64,000 bases of DNA from Candidatus Villigracilis propinquus (GCA_016714565.1 JADKDM010000021.1:1-64000), one strand, 5' to 3'. Shown: positions 28,168-36,972, numbered from the stretch's first letter. Made by a program: numbers and translations. Notes: a model not told the origin generated them from the letters alone.

Positions 28168-29055
28168 TTAATCTTTTTTATTTCGCAGAAAAACGACCCA
28201 ATAGATGGCGGCCACAAGAACAGCGCCGCCGATAATATTACCAATGGTAACAGGAAGCAGGTTATTTAAGAAAAATGCTTTCCAGGTAAGCGCCTCCAGG
28301 TTCGCGACTCTATCTGCGACTCGTGCCATGTATTCTGGGTCAAACCCCATCACAAGCAAAGCGTATGAAATAAAGTACATATTGGCAATGCTGTGCTCAA
28401 AGCCCGCTGCCACAAAGGCTGTAATCGGGAATATGATGGAGAATATCTTGTCCAGAGTTGTGCGGGCACTGTATGTCAACCAAACCGCAAGACAGACCAA
28501 TGCATTACAAAGGATCCCCAACGCAATCGCTTGAACAAATCCAAAATCGCATTTTGCAACTGCGATCCTCAAAGCAGTGATGCCAACAATATCGGGGCCA
28601 AATGTATATTGCCTGGTAAAAAACATAAGAATGGCGGTGGCAATGGAACCGATAAAATTTCCCACATACACAATACCCCAATTCCGCAGGAGTGCGCGCC
28701 CGGTCACCTTTCCGCTCGCCCACGCCATTACGATAAGGTTATTGCCCGTGAACAATTCCGCGCCGCCTACAACAACCAGGATCAAGCCAAGGCAGAACGC
28801 CAATCCTGTCAGAATACGAATCACACCAAACGGCAATCCTGTGGAAAATGCAACTGTCCCATCTGCGGCGGTGATCGCCATACCACCCGCCGCGACAGTC
28901 GTGGAAAAGATGGCCCCCAATGAAATAAAAGCACCCGCAAGAATGGACAGCATTAGCATGGTGAAGGCGGGCATCTCCGCTTTTTTGACGCCCAGATATT
29001 CGGCGCGGGTTGCCATCTCCGCGGGTAAAAGTGAATCAATTCGTACTTCGCTCAT
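28168..29055 (-). CDS. Formate/nitrite transporter (FNT) family channel
   Basis: A 295-residue integral membrane protein with the six-helix FNT/FocA layout. Visible features are the early helix MLMLSILAGAFISLGAIFST, the loop motif GGAELFTGNNLIV, and GFEHSIANMYFI, which carries the conserved pore His. FNT proteins form pentamers passing formate, nitrite or hydrosulfide. The sequence resembles FocA/NirC, but the substrate cannot be fixed. A fermentative or Wood-Ljungdahl lifestyle (MetVF lies 1.2 kb away) makes formate a reasonable guess. It is followed by a RAM-domain gene and a strong terminator. Confidence 0.9.
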   Translation of the reverse strand: MSEVRIDSLLPAEMATRAEYLGVKKAEMPAFTMLMLSILAGAFISLGAIFSTTVAAGGMAITAADGTVAFSTGLPFGVIRILTGLAFCLGLILVVVGGAELFTGNNLIVMAWASGKVTGRALLRNWGIVYVGNFIGSIATAILMFFTRQYTFGPDIVGITALRIAVAKCDFGFVQAIALGILCNALVCLAVWLTYSARTTLDKIFSIIFPITAFVAAGFEHSIANMYFISYALLVMGFDPEYMARVADRVANLEALTWKAFFLNNLLPVTIGNIIGGAVLVAAIYWVVFLRNKKD

Positions 29056-29155
29056 ACGCTGCTCTCTTTCACTCAGTTATGCTCTATTCTGTGATTTCAG
29101 TATATCCACAGGTACTGCCGGAAAGAAGATGATTTGTAACCAATCGCGGGTGATG

Positions 29156-30196
29156 TTACTCCAACCCTGTGGCAGACTTTTTTCTCCCGAGCCACGCGCC
29201 AATGCCTGCCGCAAATAATGCCGCCAGCACAATTCCTCCAACCACCAATCCGCTGCTTTCACGAGAAGCGGGCGGGGTTGGGATGGGTGTGGCAGTGAAT
29301 GTCGCGGTTGGCGAAGCCGGGAAGGTCGGCGTGGAAGTTGGTATACCCAGAGTGGCGGTTGCTGCTGGCAGGGTTGGAGTGGCGGTATTGGGCGCGGGCT
29401 GAAAGACCAGCAGCTTTTGGCCTTCAAATATCTCATCTGTTGCAAGCCTGTTCAACGATTTCAATTCTTCCACCGTTGTATTGTATGCCAGCGCAATACT
29501 CCACAAACCTTCATTCTTTTTTACTATGTGGAAAATTTCGCCGTTTTCCAGCGGTGTGCTCAGCGAAACTATGATGGCCGGAGTCCCAAAACCGCCAGCC
29601 GTGGCGATCACAAACTCCAACGCGGATGGAGTTGACAATGCCGTTGTTGCAATCGTATTTGTTAAAGCAGTGGTGGTGGGCATTGCATCCCCCTCCGAAC
29701 CTGCCACAAGAACGTAATAGGTGATGCCAGTAGCCGTAGCTTCCCCTACTCCAATGTCTTCGAATGTTGCCGAAAGCATGGCTTCTGAATTGGCGGTATC
29801 GCCCTTCCAGAAAGTCACGATACCGATCGGCGACAGGTTCGCACCAGAGTGAACATTCTCGGCAAAGTTACCGCCTGCAGAAAGCTCACCTCCAACTGCA
29901 TAACCTGCATCAACTGCCCGCTGATACGGGCGACTCCCGTCCGCGCCAAAATGTGTGATGATGCCTTTTGTCGCAAGATAGTCCGCATGGCGTTGGGCAA
30001 CATCCATCAGAATGGGATTCACTTTATAAAGCGGGAGTCCGTTCGTGGCGCGTAAAGCGTTAACTTCGTCAATGAGTCCCTGGACAGCAGGGTTCGGAGA
30101 AAAATGTTCAGGCCGCGCATTTACCCGCTCGGACGGAATCAGGCCAAAGATTAAGGCAAGAAGCGGAAGCAACATCCAATAAGAAAATCGTTTCAT
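29156..30196 (-). CDS. CAP-domain and LysM-domain surface protein with C-terminal anchor
   Basis: Start ATG 30196 (MKRFSYWMLLPLLALIFGLI) gives a clean signal peptide; an earlier in-frame start adds non-signal sequence. A CAP/SCP domain follows (LIDEVNALRATNGLPLYKVN; AQRHADYLATKGIITHFG; NFAENVHSG), then a LysM domain (HIVKKNEGLWSIALAYNTTV...LKSLNRL) that binds peptidoglycan-type glycans. A Thr/Pro-rich linker and a C-terminal TM helix (GLVVGGIVLAALFAAGIGAWL) with basic residues come last. It is probably a cell-envelope protein held at the surface. It is transcribed divergently from metF. Confidence 0.88.
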   Translation of the reverse strand: MKRFSYWMLLPLLALIFGLIPSERVNARPEHFSPNPAVQGLIDEVNALRATNGLPLYKVNPILMDVAQRHADYLATKGIITHFGADGSRPYQRAVDAGYAVGGELSAGGNFAENVHSGANLSPIGIVTFWKGDTANSEAMLSATFEDIGVGEATATGITYYVLVAGSEGDAMPTTTALTNTIATTALSTPSALEFVIATAGGFGTPAIIVSLSTPLENGEIFHIVKKNEGLWSIALAYNTTVEELKSLNRLATDEIFEGQKLLVFQPAPNTATPTLPAATATLGIPTSTPTFPASPTATFTATPIPTPPASRESSGLVVGGIVLAALFAAGIGAWLGRKKSATGLE

Positions 30197-30245
30197 AGTA
30201 CCGAAATTATACTTTGTACCTTTCCAAAAATATCGAGTCTGGGTA

Positions 30246-30268
30246 AAATTATATATTATATATAATTT
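30246..30268. promoter_or_regulatory. AT-only palindrome in a divergent promoter region
   Basis: Arms AAATTATATA and TATATAATTT flank TTA, between the divergent CAP-LysM and metF genes and directly ahead of the metF ribosome binding site (CAGGAGA). It may be an operator or simply AT-rich promoter DNA. Confidence 0.45.
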
Positions 30269-30283
30269 CAGGAGATAGTTACC

Positions 30284-31723
30284 ATGCCAGGTTTCACCCC
30301 GGGTCGCCGCTATCAACCGCCATTCATGCCGTTCAAACGCCAGCCGTTCAAAAAACGTGTGCTCGCGAAAATTGAACTCGCTGTGAAGAGCCCGCTCTTC
30401 GGATGCCGCATGTGCGGCAACTGTCTCCTGCAGGAAACCGCATTCATCTGCCCGATGGAATGTCCAAAGGGGTTACGCAATGGGCCATGCGGTGGATCGA
30501 CCCCCGAAAAATGTTACGTGGACGAATCGCGACCATGCATTTGGTACAAGATCTATGACCGCTCTTTCAAACTTGGACGCGAAGCCCTGCTGCTTGAAGT
30601 GCTGCCGCCCTTGGATTGGGAAAAAACGGGGACGGATGCATGGAGCGATGTTTTTGTGCAGGCGAAAAAAGTGGGTATGAAAAATATAGCGGCGGGTCTT
30701 TCTTCGGGTGAAGCTGGTTCTGTTTCGAAGACATTGGATTCCATCTTTCGACCAGTCCGCCAGCCTGAGTGGTGGCAGGGTGACGCGCTCTATCATGCGC
30801 CGAAATACACTGAACCGGTTTCCGAACTTGAACGAAGACTCAAGGCCGGCGAGTTCGTTGTCGCCGCCGAGATCTCACCGCCCATCTCCGCCAACACCGA
30901 TAAATTAAAGCAAAACATCGAGCTGCTCAAGCCACATGTGGCCGCGATAAACTTTACAGACAGCCCATCCGCGATTCCGCGCATGTCATCATGGGCTTGC
31001 AGCAAATTGGCATTGGATTCGGGAGCAGAGCCAGTGATGCAGATAACGGCGCGCGATCATACCCGTGTCAGTTTGCAATCCAGCGTATTGGGAGCAACAG
31101 CACTTGGCGTGCGAAACATTCTTTGCCTCACGGGTGACAGCATGGTGCTTGGCCCTTCCCCTCGCGGACGAATGGATATTGTGGATGTGGACAGCATTCA
31201 AATGCTGTGGATCCTGCGACGCCTGCGCGACGAAGGCAAATATCTCGACGGGCGTGAGATCAAGACTCCCCCACAATATTTTCTCGGCGCGGCAGCTTCG
31301 CCTTTTGCGTCCAATATGAAGTTTCAGGCGCTTCGCGAACAGAAGAAGGTCAATGCGGGGGCGCAATTCTTCCAGACCAATGTTGTCTTCGACGCGGATG
31401 CCATTGACGACTGGCTGAACGAAATGGCCAAACGCGACATTCTGAATAAGGTCTACATCATGATCGGACTGACACCGCTCAAGAATTACAAGACTGCCGT
31501 GTACATGAATGAAAAAATCCCGGGTGTGTTCATCCCTGAAAAGATCATGAAGCGTATGGAAACCGCTAAAGAGAAAGGGAATGAGCAGGAAGAAGGCGTG
31601 CAGATCACACTGGAGTTGATAGAAAAGATCAAATCCAAACAAGGCCTGCATGGCATCCATCTAATGGCAGTCGGTTGGGAGGAGATCGTGCCGCGCATCA
31701 TCAAAGAGAGTTTGGGACGATAG
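30284..31723 (+). CDS. metF: Methylenetetrahydrofolate reductase with fused MetV-like Cys-rich N-terminal domain
   Basis: A 479-residue protein. Residues about 35-90 form a Cys-rich MetV-type domain (CRMCGNCLLQETAFICPMEC; GPCGGS..EKCYVDESRPC) that binds metal. Residues about 185-475 form the FAD-binding MetF barrel (AAEISPPISANTDKLKQNIE; VMQITARDHTRVSLQSSVLG; ILCLTGDS). In acetogens MetV and MetF are separate subunits of the methylenetetrahydrofolate reductase of the Wood-Ljungdahl methyl branch; here they are one chain. Reaction: reduction of methylene-THF to methyl-THF. The electron donor is unknown, and the metal domain may accept electrons from ferredoxin or a partner. CAGGAGA precedes the start. 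Confidence 0.9.
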   Translation: MPGFTPGRRYQPPFMPFKRQPFKKRVLAKIELAVKSPLFGCRMCGNCLLQETAFICPMECPKGLRNGPCGGSTPEKCYVDESRPCIWYKIYDRSFKLGREALLLEVLPPLDWEKTGTDAWSDVFVQAKKVGMKNIAAGLSSGEAGSVSKTLDSIFRPVRQPEWWQGDALYHAPKYTEPVSELERRLKAGEFVVAAEISPPISANTDKLKQNIELLKPHVAAINFTDSPSAIPRMSSWACSKLALDSGAEPVMQITARDHTRVSLQSSVLGATALGVRNILCLTGDSMVLGPSPRGRMDIVDVDSIQMLWILRRLRDEGKYLDGREIKTPPQYFLGAAASPFASNMKFQALREQKKVNAGAQFFQTNVVFDADAIDDWLNEMAKRDILNKVYIMIGLTPLKNYKTAVYMNEKIPGVFIPEKIMKRMETAKEKGNEQEEGVQITLELIEKIKSKQGLHGIHLMAVGWEEIVPRIIKESLGR

Positions 31724-31747
31724 AGTTGGTATATACTTGGGCGAACC

Positions 31748-32440
31748 ATGCCCATCTCAGCCTTTGAAATTCATGTATGTCTATCCTGCGGATTGCGCTA
31801 CCCCATCACCGAGGGAAGTTCGTTCGGCATCCGTTGCCCACATTGCCTCGGTGAGACGGAAATTGCGTTAACAAAAAAGATCGATACCGAAAAGATTATT
31901 TCGGAAGACGGGCAGCTCGCAAATCATCCCCACATTGCGGTCCTGCTCGATAATATCCGCTCGGCTTGGAATGTCGGCTCCATTTTGCGAAGCGCGGACG
32001 GCTTCGGGTTTGAACATGCCTATTTATGCGGGATCACACCCACCCCAAAAAATGAAGCGGTGACAAAGACCTCGCTCGGTGCGGAGAACTTTGTCACCTG
32101 GTCGGAACATAAAAATGCAGTGGACTTGGTCAGTGCATTAAAACAAGAGGGCTGGAAAATTTACGTGCTTGAAGAAACAAAAAAAGCGACAGACATCCGA
32201 AAGTTGAAAACGAACCCAAGAGAAAAAGCTGTACTCATCCTTGGCAGCGAAGTGACGGGAGTAGACCCTGACTTGCTCAAAATTACGGATGAGATCATCT
32301 CTATTCCAATGCTGGGTGGAAAGCGTTCGTTCAATGTTTCCGTCGCTTTTGCGATAGCGGCATATGCACTGCGGTACGCTGTGCCCCGAAAAACTACTTC
32401 AAGATCGAAGACAAAGCCTCGAACCAGATCTGGGCGATGA
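31748..32440 (+). CDS. SpoU/TrmH-family RNA 2'-O-methyltransferase with N-terminal zinc ribbon
   Basis: A 230-residue protein. An N-terminal four-Cys zinc ribbon (CLSCGLRYPITEG...RCPHCLGE) precedes a SPOUT methyltransferase with motif 1 LDNIRSAWNVGSILRSADG, motif 2 LILGSEVTGVD and motif 3 IPMLGGKRSFNVSVAFAIA. It should methylate a ribose of tRNA or rRNA using SAM. The zinc ribbon is an uncommon addition. The basic C-terminus (RKTTSRSKTKPRTRSGR) overlaps the end of the convergent SGNH gene by 47 nt. Confidence 0.9.
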   Translation: MPISAFEIHVCLSCGLRYPITEGSSFGIRCPHCLGETEIALTKKIDTEKIISEDGQLANHPHIAVLLDNIRSAWNVGSILRSADGFGFEHAYLCGITPTPKNEAVTKTSLGAENFVTWSEHKNAVDLVSALKQEGWKIYVLEETKKATDIRKLKTNPREKAVLILGSEVTGVDPDLLKITDEIISIPMLGGKRSFNVSVAFAIAAYALRYAVPRKTTSRSKTKPRTRSGR

Positions 32441-33281
32441 TGTCATACCCAGCCTGATTCGGGTGGTTGCCATCATCGTATAAAGTGGCAGGGTTAGTAA
32501 AAATATCGGTCGAGTAAAAATCAACGGTCAACGCTCCGTATTCTTCAGCCTTCTGGGTGATCACTTCGTTGTATCGCTGCACCTGCACAGACATGCGGGA
32601 AAGCTCATCTGCGGTAATAGCAGTAAACGCCTCTCCCTTAATAGCCACAGGCCGTTGGGATTGATCGTCCAGCAAGGCAACGATCACTTGTGCGCCTGCA
32701 AGGCGCAAGTCTGAAAGAATGACATCAAGGTTGGAAGAGAATCGCTGAAGATCCTGCGCCTCGGATTCATCGTTTACATCGCCGCCATATTCATATAAAT
32801 ACCAAAGATCATTACTGCCTATCCAAATAAATACGACCGAGCTGCGGTTCTGTTCGTTGGCAGCCTGCACCTCGGCATTCGCACGCGTCAACTGGCCCGG
32901 AAGACCCTGATCGCCATTAATAAGCGCGTCTGAACTCCAGCCGGACTGACCAAAATTAGTGATCGAGGAGTTTGGGCGAAGCACGCTGACTATTTCCAGA
33001 AGGCGTCCTGGATAGCCGCGGCCGGTATCGTCTCCGTCACCTTGTGTAAGGCTATCGCCAATGGCGATCATGCTGATCGGTCCAGTGGGAAGCGCTGATG
33101 CGGATGAAAAGACCACCGGCTGGGTCGCAGTCGGCACGCTCGAAGTCGACTCCACTTGCGGAGTGTCCGTCGCAACCGCAGGCTGAATGATCTCCATTGT
33201 CGGGCCGGGAGTCCAGTTGGCTGGGATCTCCTGTAAGCAAGCGGTTAGCAATAACGCAGTCAAAATGTAGGCATGTTTCAT
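32394..33281 (-). CDS. SGNH/GDSL-family esterase-like lipoprotein
   Basis: Start ATG 33281 (MKHAYILTALLLTAC) has GGAG 9 nt upstream; ATG 33296 would overlap the upstream gene. The lipobox LLTAC is followed by a Thr/Ser/Pro linker. The SGNH hydrolase domain has block I IAIGDSLTQGDGDD, block II Gly in NFGQSGWSSD, block III Asn in WIGSNDLWY and block V DDGNHPNQAGY with the catalytic Asp and His. All catalytic residues are present, so it should be an active surface-anchored esterase, lipase or deacetylase. It overlaps the upstream stop region, indicating co-transcription. Confidence 0.9.
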   Translation of the reverse strand: MKHAYILTALLLTACLQEIPANWTPGPTMEIIQPAVATDTPQVESTSSVPTATQPVVFSSASALPTGPISMIAIGDSLTQGDGDDTGRGYPGRLLEIVSVLRPNSSITNFGQSGWSSDALINGDQGLPGQLTRANAEVQAANEQNRSSVVFIWIGSNDLWYLYEYGGDVNDESEAQDLQRFSSNLDVILSDLRLAGAQVIVALLDDQSQRPVAIKGEAFTAITADELSRMSVQVQRYNEVITQKAEEYGALTVDFYSTDIFTNPATLYDDGNHPNQAGYDIIAQIWFEALSSILK

Positions 33282-33282
33282 T

Positions 33283-33930
33283 TTATATCGCTCCATCCTT
33301 TAATACCTTTGGTTGGATTTTTCGTTGATATTTTCCCTGTTCCAATTCAAAGCCCATGCGTTTCAGATAGGACTCATGGCGCGAACTGCCGGGCGCAGAA
33401 AAAAGCTGTTTGATGCCCTTTTGCCAGAAGTAGTCCGCGCTTTCATCAAAGAGAAATCTTCCGGCGCGGAAATCACGATAACCCGGGATGACAAAATCAA
33501 GAAATATATGTGCCTCATCTCCGGTCTGCTTGACAATGGATAAACCGACGGGAACCATATTGCGCAGAACAAATATCACCATCTGGTCTTCGCCGGGCTT
33601 GAAAAGATAGGTTGGGATAAGCTCTGAGATCTCTTTTCGGTAAAACTCAAGGAAGCGCCTTAAGTAGGCACTATCCGGGCGAATCTCCATTAAGGTGAAG
33701 TAGTCCTTCTGCTGCAACATCCGCCAGAGGTTGTAGGCATTGACGCACAGGGTAAGCCCATTTAGTAACGCAATGGGAAACGCACCGATCAACAGTCCGT
33801 AGGCAATAAAGAAAAACGCTCCGACCATGTTGATGATGCGCAGCCGCTGCAATGATTTCATGGTAAGGGAGAGGGCCACCAGCAATGACCCCATATAACC
33901 GACTATTTCGTACAAAAGAGATTGTTCCAT
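33283..33930 (-). CDS. YgjV-like membrane protein with C-terminal GNAT-like domain
   Basis: A 215-residue protein. The N-terminal 75 residues form three TM helices of the YgjV type (EIVGYMGSLLVALSLTMKSL; IINMVGAFFFIAYGLLIGAF; ALLNGLTLCVNAYNLWRML). The C-terminal part (FLEFYRKEISELIPTYLF onward to GYRDFRAGRFLFDES and ESYLKRMGFELEQGKYQR) has the strand and turn pattern of GNAT acetyltransferases. A cytoplasmic acyltransferase tethered to the membrane is plausible. It is co-transcribed with the SGNH lipoprotein downstream. Confidence 0.72.
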   Translation of the reverse strand: MEQSLLYEIVGYMGSLLVALSLTMKSLQRLRIINMVGAFFFIAYGLLIGAFPIALLNGLTLCVNAYNLWRMLQQKDYFTLMEIRPDSAYLRRFLEFYRKEISELIPTYLFKPGEDQMVIFVLRNMVPVGLSIVKQTGDEAHIFLDFVIPGYRDFRAGRFLFDESADYFWQKGIKQLFSAPGSSRHESYLKRMGFELEQGKYQRKIQPKVLKDGAI

Positions 33931-34063
33931 TTTTTATTCCTGCAATCTGATTACAAGCGGGGCATTATACACCGTTTGACTCACTGTATTTTACGACGTC
34001 ATCTGTACGGCCTGCAACTTTACCTCAGAACTCCCGTAGATTTATTTATAAAAAGGAGTAAAA

Positions 34064-34258
34064 ATGACAATACAAAGACAGGCATTAAGAAGATCAAAGA
34101 GCAACCGTATGATAGCCGGAGTATGCGGCGGATTGGCGGAATTTTTCGGAATCAGTTCTTTTTGGTTTCGTCTCGCCTTTTTCATTGCGTTCATACCGGG
34201 CGGCGTGCCTGGAATTCTGGTCTACTTGATTGCAATGATCATGATCCCCTCTGAATAA
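34064..34258 (+). CDS. PspC-domain small membrane protein
   Basis: A 64-residue PspC domain: basic N-terminus (TIQRQALRRSKSNRMIAGVCGGLAEFFG shortened here to its GVCGGLAEFFG core) followed by a membrane segment (FRLAFFIAFIPGGVPGILVYLIAMIMIP). PspC domains act in envelope stress responses. AAAGGAG lies close upstream, and a strong terminator follows 29 nt after the stop, so it is a short single-gene unit. Single-domain PspC proteins in Chloroflexota have no assigned partner. Confidence 0.9.
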   Translation: MTIQRQALRRSKSNRMIAGVCGGLAEFFGISSFWFRLAFFIAFIPGGVPGILVYLIAMIMIPSE

Positions 34259-34287
34259 CTTACCCCGCTTCATTCCATTTGCTCACC

Positions 34288-34321
34288 AATAAGTAGACCC
34301 TCTTGTGAGGGTCTACTTATT
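34288..34321. terminator. Bidirectional terminator between pspC-like and LysM genes
   Basis: Arms AATAAGTAGACCCTC and GAGGGTCTACTTATT form a 15-bp stem around TTGT, with T-rich flanks on the plus strand and A-rich sequence ahead of it. It lies between convergent genes. Confidence 0.85.
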
Positions 34322-34358
34322 TTGATGAATATTTAGGTTGTTAAACGCGGGAAACCTT

Positions 34359-34928
34359 TTATCTCACTCGAATAACCTGACCGGCATAAATCCAGTTCGG
34401 GTCATAGAGCTGCGGATTGAGCAATTGAAGGCTGTAGACGGAAGCACCATAGTAGCCGGCAATGATCCGAAGTGTTTCACCACTTAGCACGGTGTGATAA
34501 ACAGGAGCCACTGCGGGTAAGTTGATCACCTGTCCGCCATAGATCAAGCTGGGATTCCATATTTGCGGGTTGACGGCCAGAATATCGTAATAGCTGACCC
34601 CTATCCGTGCAGCAATTTTTCCAAGGGTATCACCCCATTGCACCACATACGTTCCGCTGGATGGCGGATAGTACACCGGAGGGTATGAATATCCGGTTGG
34701 GATGTACAACACCTGCCCAGCATAAACCCAGGAACCGAGCCCAGGGTTGGCAGCCTGGATAGCGTAGGTAGTCGTCCCGCAGAGTCTGGCGATGCCGCTG
34801 AGAGTATCGCCCCACTGGACTGTAATATATGTACTACAGGTGTATGCGCTGGCCGTACCGGTAAAACCGAGGGACGAAAACAAAATCGCAAGCAAAACAA
34901 TGATCCTAGCATTTCTCTTGAACGACAT
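34359..34928 (-). CDS. Secreted triple-LysM protein
   Basis: Start ATG 34928 (MSFKRNARIIVLLAILFSSL) is fixed by AAGGAGG 6 nt upstream. The signal peptide ends near TASAY. Three LysM domains follow: YITVQWGDTLSGIARLCGTT, YVVQWGDTLGKIAARIGVSY and YHTVLSGETLRIIAGYYGAS, each ending in an NP-x-(I/L) segment. The protein is nothing but glycan-binding modules, about 190 residues, and is probably secreted and held by peptidoglycan. An inverted repeat (AAATCCAAT/ATTGGATTT, about 34952-34975) lies just upstream of its ribosome binding site. Confidence 0.9.
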   Translation of the reverse strand: MSFKRNARIIVLLAILFSSLGFTGTASAYTCSTYITVQWGDTLSGIARLCGTTTYAIQAANPGLGSWVYAGQVLYIPTGYSYPPVYYPPSSGTYVVQWGDTLGKIAARIGVSYYDILAVNPQIWNPSLIYGGQVINLPAVAPVYHTVLSGETLRIIAGYYGASVYSLQLLNPQLYDPNWIYAGQVIRVR

Positions 34929-35068
34929 AATGATCCTCCTTGATAAAATTAAATCCAATGGAACGATTGGATTTGGTTACTATTCACAAGAGTTCAAGGC
35001 AAGCCATTAATCTGGCATCATCAATATTATGACACGCGGAAAAAGAAATTTCAACTATTTGCAAATAT

Positions 35069-35296
35069 TCAGGGTTTACCTTTTGAAGACTTCAAATAAA
35101 GCTCTTCCACTTTTTTCCTTGCCCAGGGAGTCTTGCGCAAAAACTTCAAACTGGACTTAATACTGGGGTCATCGATAAAACACTTGATGGTAATGCGCCT
35201 GCCAAGCTCCTCCCAGCCATACTTCTCCACGAGTTTGACAAGGATCATTTCAAGCGTAACGCCATGCAGAGGATTTTTAGGTTGTTCATTGTTCAT
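35069..35296 (-). CDS. VF530-family (DUF2132) small protein
   Basis: A 75-residue protein with the complete VF530 signature: PLHGVTLEMILVKLVEKYGW, RITIKCFIDDPSIKSSLKFL, RKTPWARKKVEELYL. The family is a small helical fold proposed to bind DNA, with no established function. Its ATG overlaps the end of the polysaccharide deacetylase gene by 4 nt (35293-35296), so the two are translated from one mRNA. Confidence 0.92.
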   Translation of the reverse strand: MNNEQPKNPLHGVTLEMILVKLVEKYGWEELGRRITIKCFIDDPSIKSSLKFLRKTPWARKKVEELYLKSSKGKP

Positions 35297-36087
35297 GGTT
35301 TTGGTTCCAGCCCGATCAATTGGGAAACGGTGACAAGAGTAAGCCCCTTGCCTTGTAGATACTCAATCATTGCCGGCAGCGCTTCGGCGGTGTGCCAGCC
35401 GCGTCCGTTGGCATGCATGATGACGATGGAGCCTTTTCGCGCAGTGCGCTGAACTTCGGCGAGGATGGTCGCGGCATCGAAAGTTGGGTCGGGGTCGCCG
35501 GTGACCGAGTCCCATTGGATGGTGTATAAGCCATGCTCAGCGATCACTTGCAGGCTCAGGTCATTATATGTCCCACCGGGCAGGCGGAAGAGGTGCGAAT
35601 GTTTGCCGGTCAATTGAAAGAGCATATCCTCGGTCATTTCGATCTCGCGGCTCATTTCCGCGGCGGACAATGTCTCAAAGTTGGGATGACTCCAGGAATG
35701 ATTGCCCAGCTCGAAGGTCGGGTTTGAGGCAAGGGTCTTTGTCTCCTCGGGGTGAGTCCGCATCCAGTCACCACCCATGAAAAATGTGGCAGGGACCCCA
35801 TATCGAGTGAGCACATCCACAACAGAAACATCGAAGCCTGCAGGATATTGCGGGTCCTGACAAAGATCAAAAGTTAAGGCTATGTATGGCTCGACCCAGT
35901 CGCCGCTGGTAATAAGTGCAGCTGGTAAAGTGGGTGTTGGTAAAGGCAGTGAGGTTGGCGTTGATGTAGGAGCGGCGGACGCGGTTGCGGTTGGAGATGG
36001 TGGAGTTGGCGAAGAATCTGCTGACCCGGAGATGCAGGCGGCCAGCAGTAGAAACAAAACGTGGAATATTGGTGAATATTTTTTCAT
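35293..36087 (-). CDS. Polysaccharide deacetylase (NodB-type) lipoprotein
   Basis: A 264-residue protein. The signal peptide ends in LLLAAC (lipobox), followed by a Ser/Thr/Pro linker. The NodB domain carries the catalytic Asp in LTFDLCQDP (a DLCxD variant of the usual TFDDG), metal-binding His in NHSWSHPNF, RLPGGTYND and the catalytic His in VIMHANGRGWHT. It should remove acetyl groups from N-acetylated glycans at the cell surface. The replaced second Asp, which usually binds metal, is a known variation in some clades, but makes activity a little less certain. Confidence 0.9.
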   Translation of the reverse strand: MKKYSPIFHVLFLLLAACISGSADSSPTPPSPTATASAAPTSTPTSLPLPTPTLPAALITSGDWVEPYIALTFDLCQDPQYPAGFDVSVVDVLTRYGVPATFFMGGDWMRTHPEETKTLASNPTFELGNHSWSHPNFETLSAAEMSREIEMTEDMLFQLTGKHSHLFRLPGGTYNDLSLQVIAEHGLYTIQWDSVTGDPDPTFDAATILAEVQRTARKGSIVIMHANGRGWHTAEALPAMIEYLQGKGLTLVTVSQLIGLEPKP

Positions 36088-36177
36088 TTGATGGGGAAAA
36101 TCTTATCCAATTTCTCATTACTGATTTTCATACAGTAATAAAATGATAGTCCAAAACGCAATCACCCAGACAGCATT

Positions 36178-36597
36178 TTATTTATCCACTACGATCGTAT
36201 ATTCCTTTTCGCCCGTCTGTCCGGAAACCATGGTTCCATAACACCATACATATACAGTGAAAGTAAAAGTGCCTGTTTCTTTTGGAATACCACTGATCTT
36301 TGCGATGTCTTCACCTTCCACCTTGACGAACTCCAGTCCTGGCGGCAGGCTCCCGCTTGAAATGGAGAATTCACCTGCAGGTGTGCTATTCTGAGTGATG
36401 TGGATTTCCGCTTCATACATCACGCCCACATGTGCGACGGGCATGGCGTCAGGCGCAAATATGAGCGGGTCGGACACAGGCACAAAATAATAAGGGTCTG
36501 GCTCCGGGGTCGGTTCTGAACGGGAAAACAGAGAACAGGAAATTGAAGCGAGGGTCACTAACAACACAGCCAATGAGATTGTAGTTTTGCTTTTCAT
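36178..36597 (-). CDS. Lipoprotein with Ig-like putative binding domain
   Basis: A 139-residue protein. The signal peptide ends in LASISC (lipobox), followed by a short Pro/Glu linker (RSEPTPEPDP). The mature part reads like a 'putative Ig' or He_PIG domain: 'ISSGSLPPGLEFVKVEGEDI' then ISGIPKETGTFTFTVYVWCY. These domains occur in bacterial surface proteins and bind glycans or proteins. The unit is monomeric. No operon is evident. Confidence 0.72.
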   Translation of the reverse strand: MKSKTTISLAVLLVTLASISCSLFSRSEPTPEPDPYYFVPVSDPLIFAPDAMPVAHVGVMYEAEIHITQNSTPAGEFSISSGSLPPGLEFVKVEGEDIAKISGIPKETGTFTFTVYVWCYGTMVSGQTGEKEYTIVVDK

Positions 36598-36624
36598 ATA
36601 TTTCCCAAAGCCACCGGGATATTT

Positions 36625-36972
36625 TTATTTCTGCATAAGGCTGAAATAACCATCTCCCCAGACGATCGTGGAGGATGGGGCCTGCGTTTGGCGCAATTCC
36701 TCCGCCACAAATGTCAGGATTTCCTTGCGTCGTCCACTCGCCCAGGGATATTTCACGTCCCATGTGTTTTCGGTTGGGATAGTGATAATCGCAACGGTAT
36801 CCCCTCCGCCAAATTCAAAATAAAACTCACAGGTATTTTTCTTCAACCAGCCCTCAATGTATTGAACGGTGCCGGAAGGACCTTTTTGAACGATGTTGAT
36901 CTTTGCCAATTGTAGACTCCTGTTATAGCTTTGTATAAATCTCTCTGCTATATAAACCGCTATTTCCATCAT
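36625..36972 (-). CDS. Small protein of unknown function, start uncertain
   Basis: The open frame extends upstream to 37230, but the divergent small-membrane-protein gene with a strong ribosome site begins at 37125, so the upstream part is unlikely to be coding throughout. The ATG at 36972 (MMEIAVYIAERFIQSYNRSL) gives 115 residues; its ribosome site is weak. A GTG further upstream, near the segment VVAGIALGRNTPALVGYA, is an alternative. The C-terminal half is mixed (WLKKNTCEFYFEFGGGDTVA; ILTFVAEELRQTQAPSSTIV). No domain is recognised. Confidence 0.5.
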   Translation of the reverse strand: MMEIAVYIAERFIQSYNRSLQLAKINIVQKGPSGTVQYIEGWLKKNTCEFYFEFGGGDTVAIITIPTENTWDVKYPWASGRRKEILTFVAEELRQTQAPSSTIVWGDGYFSLMQK

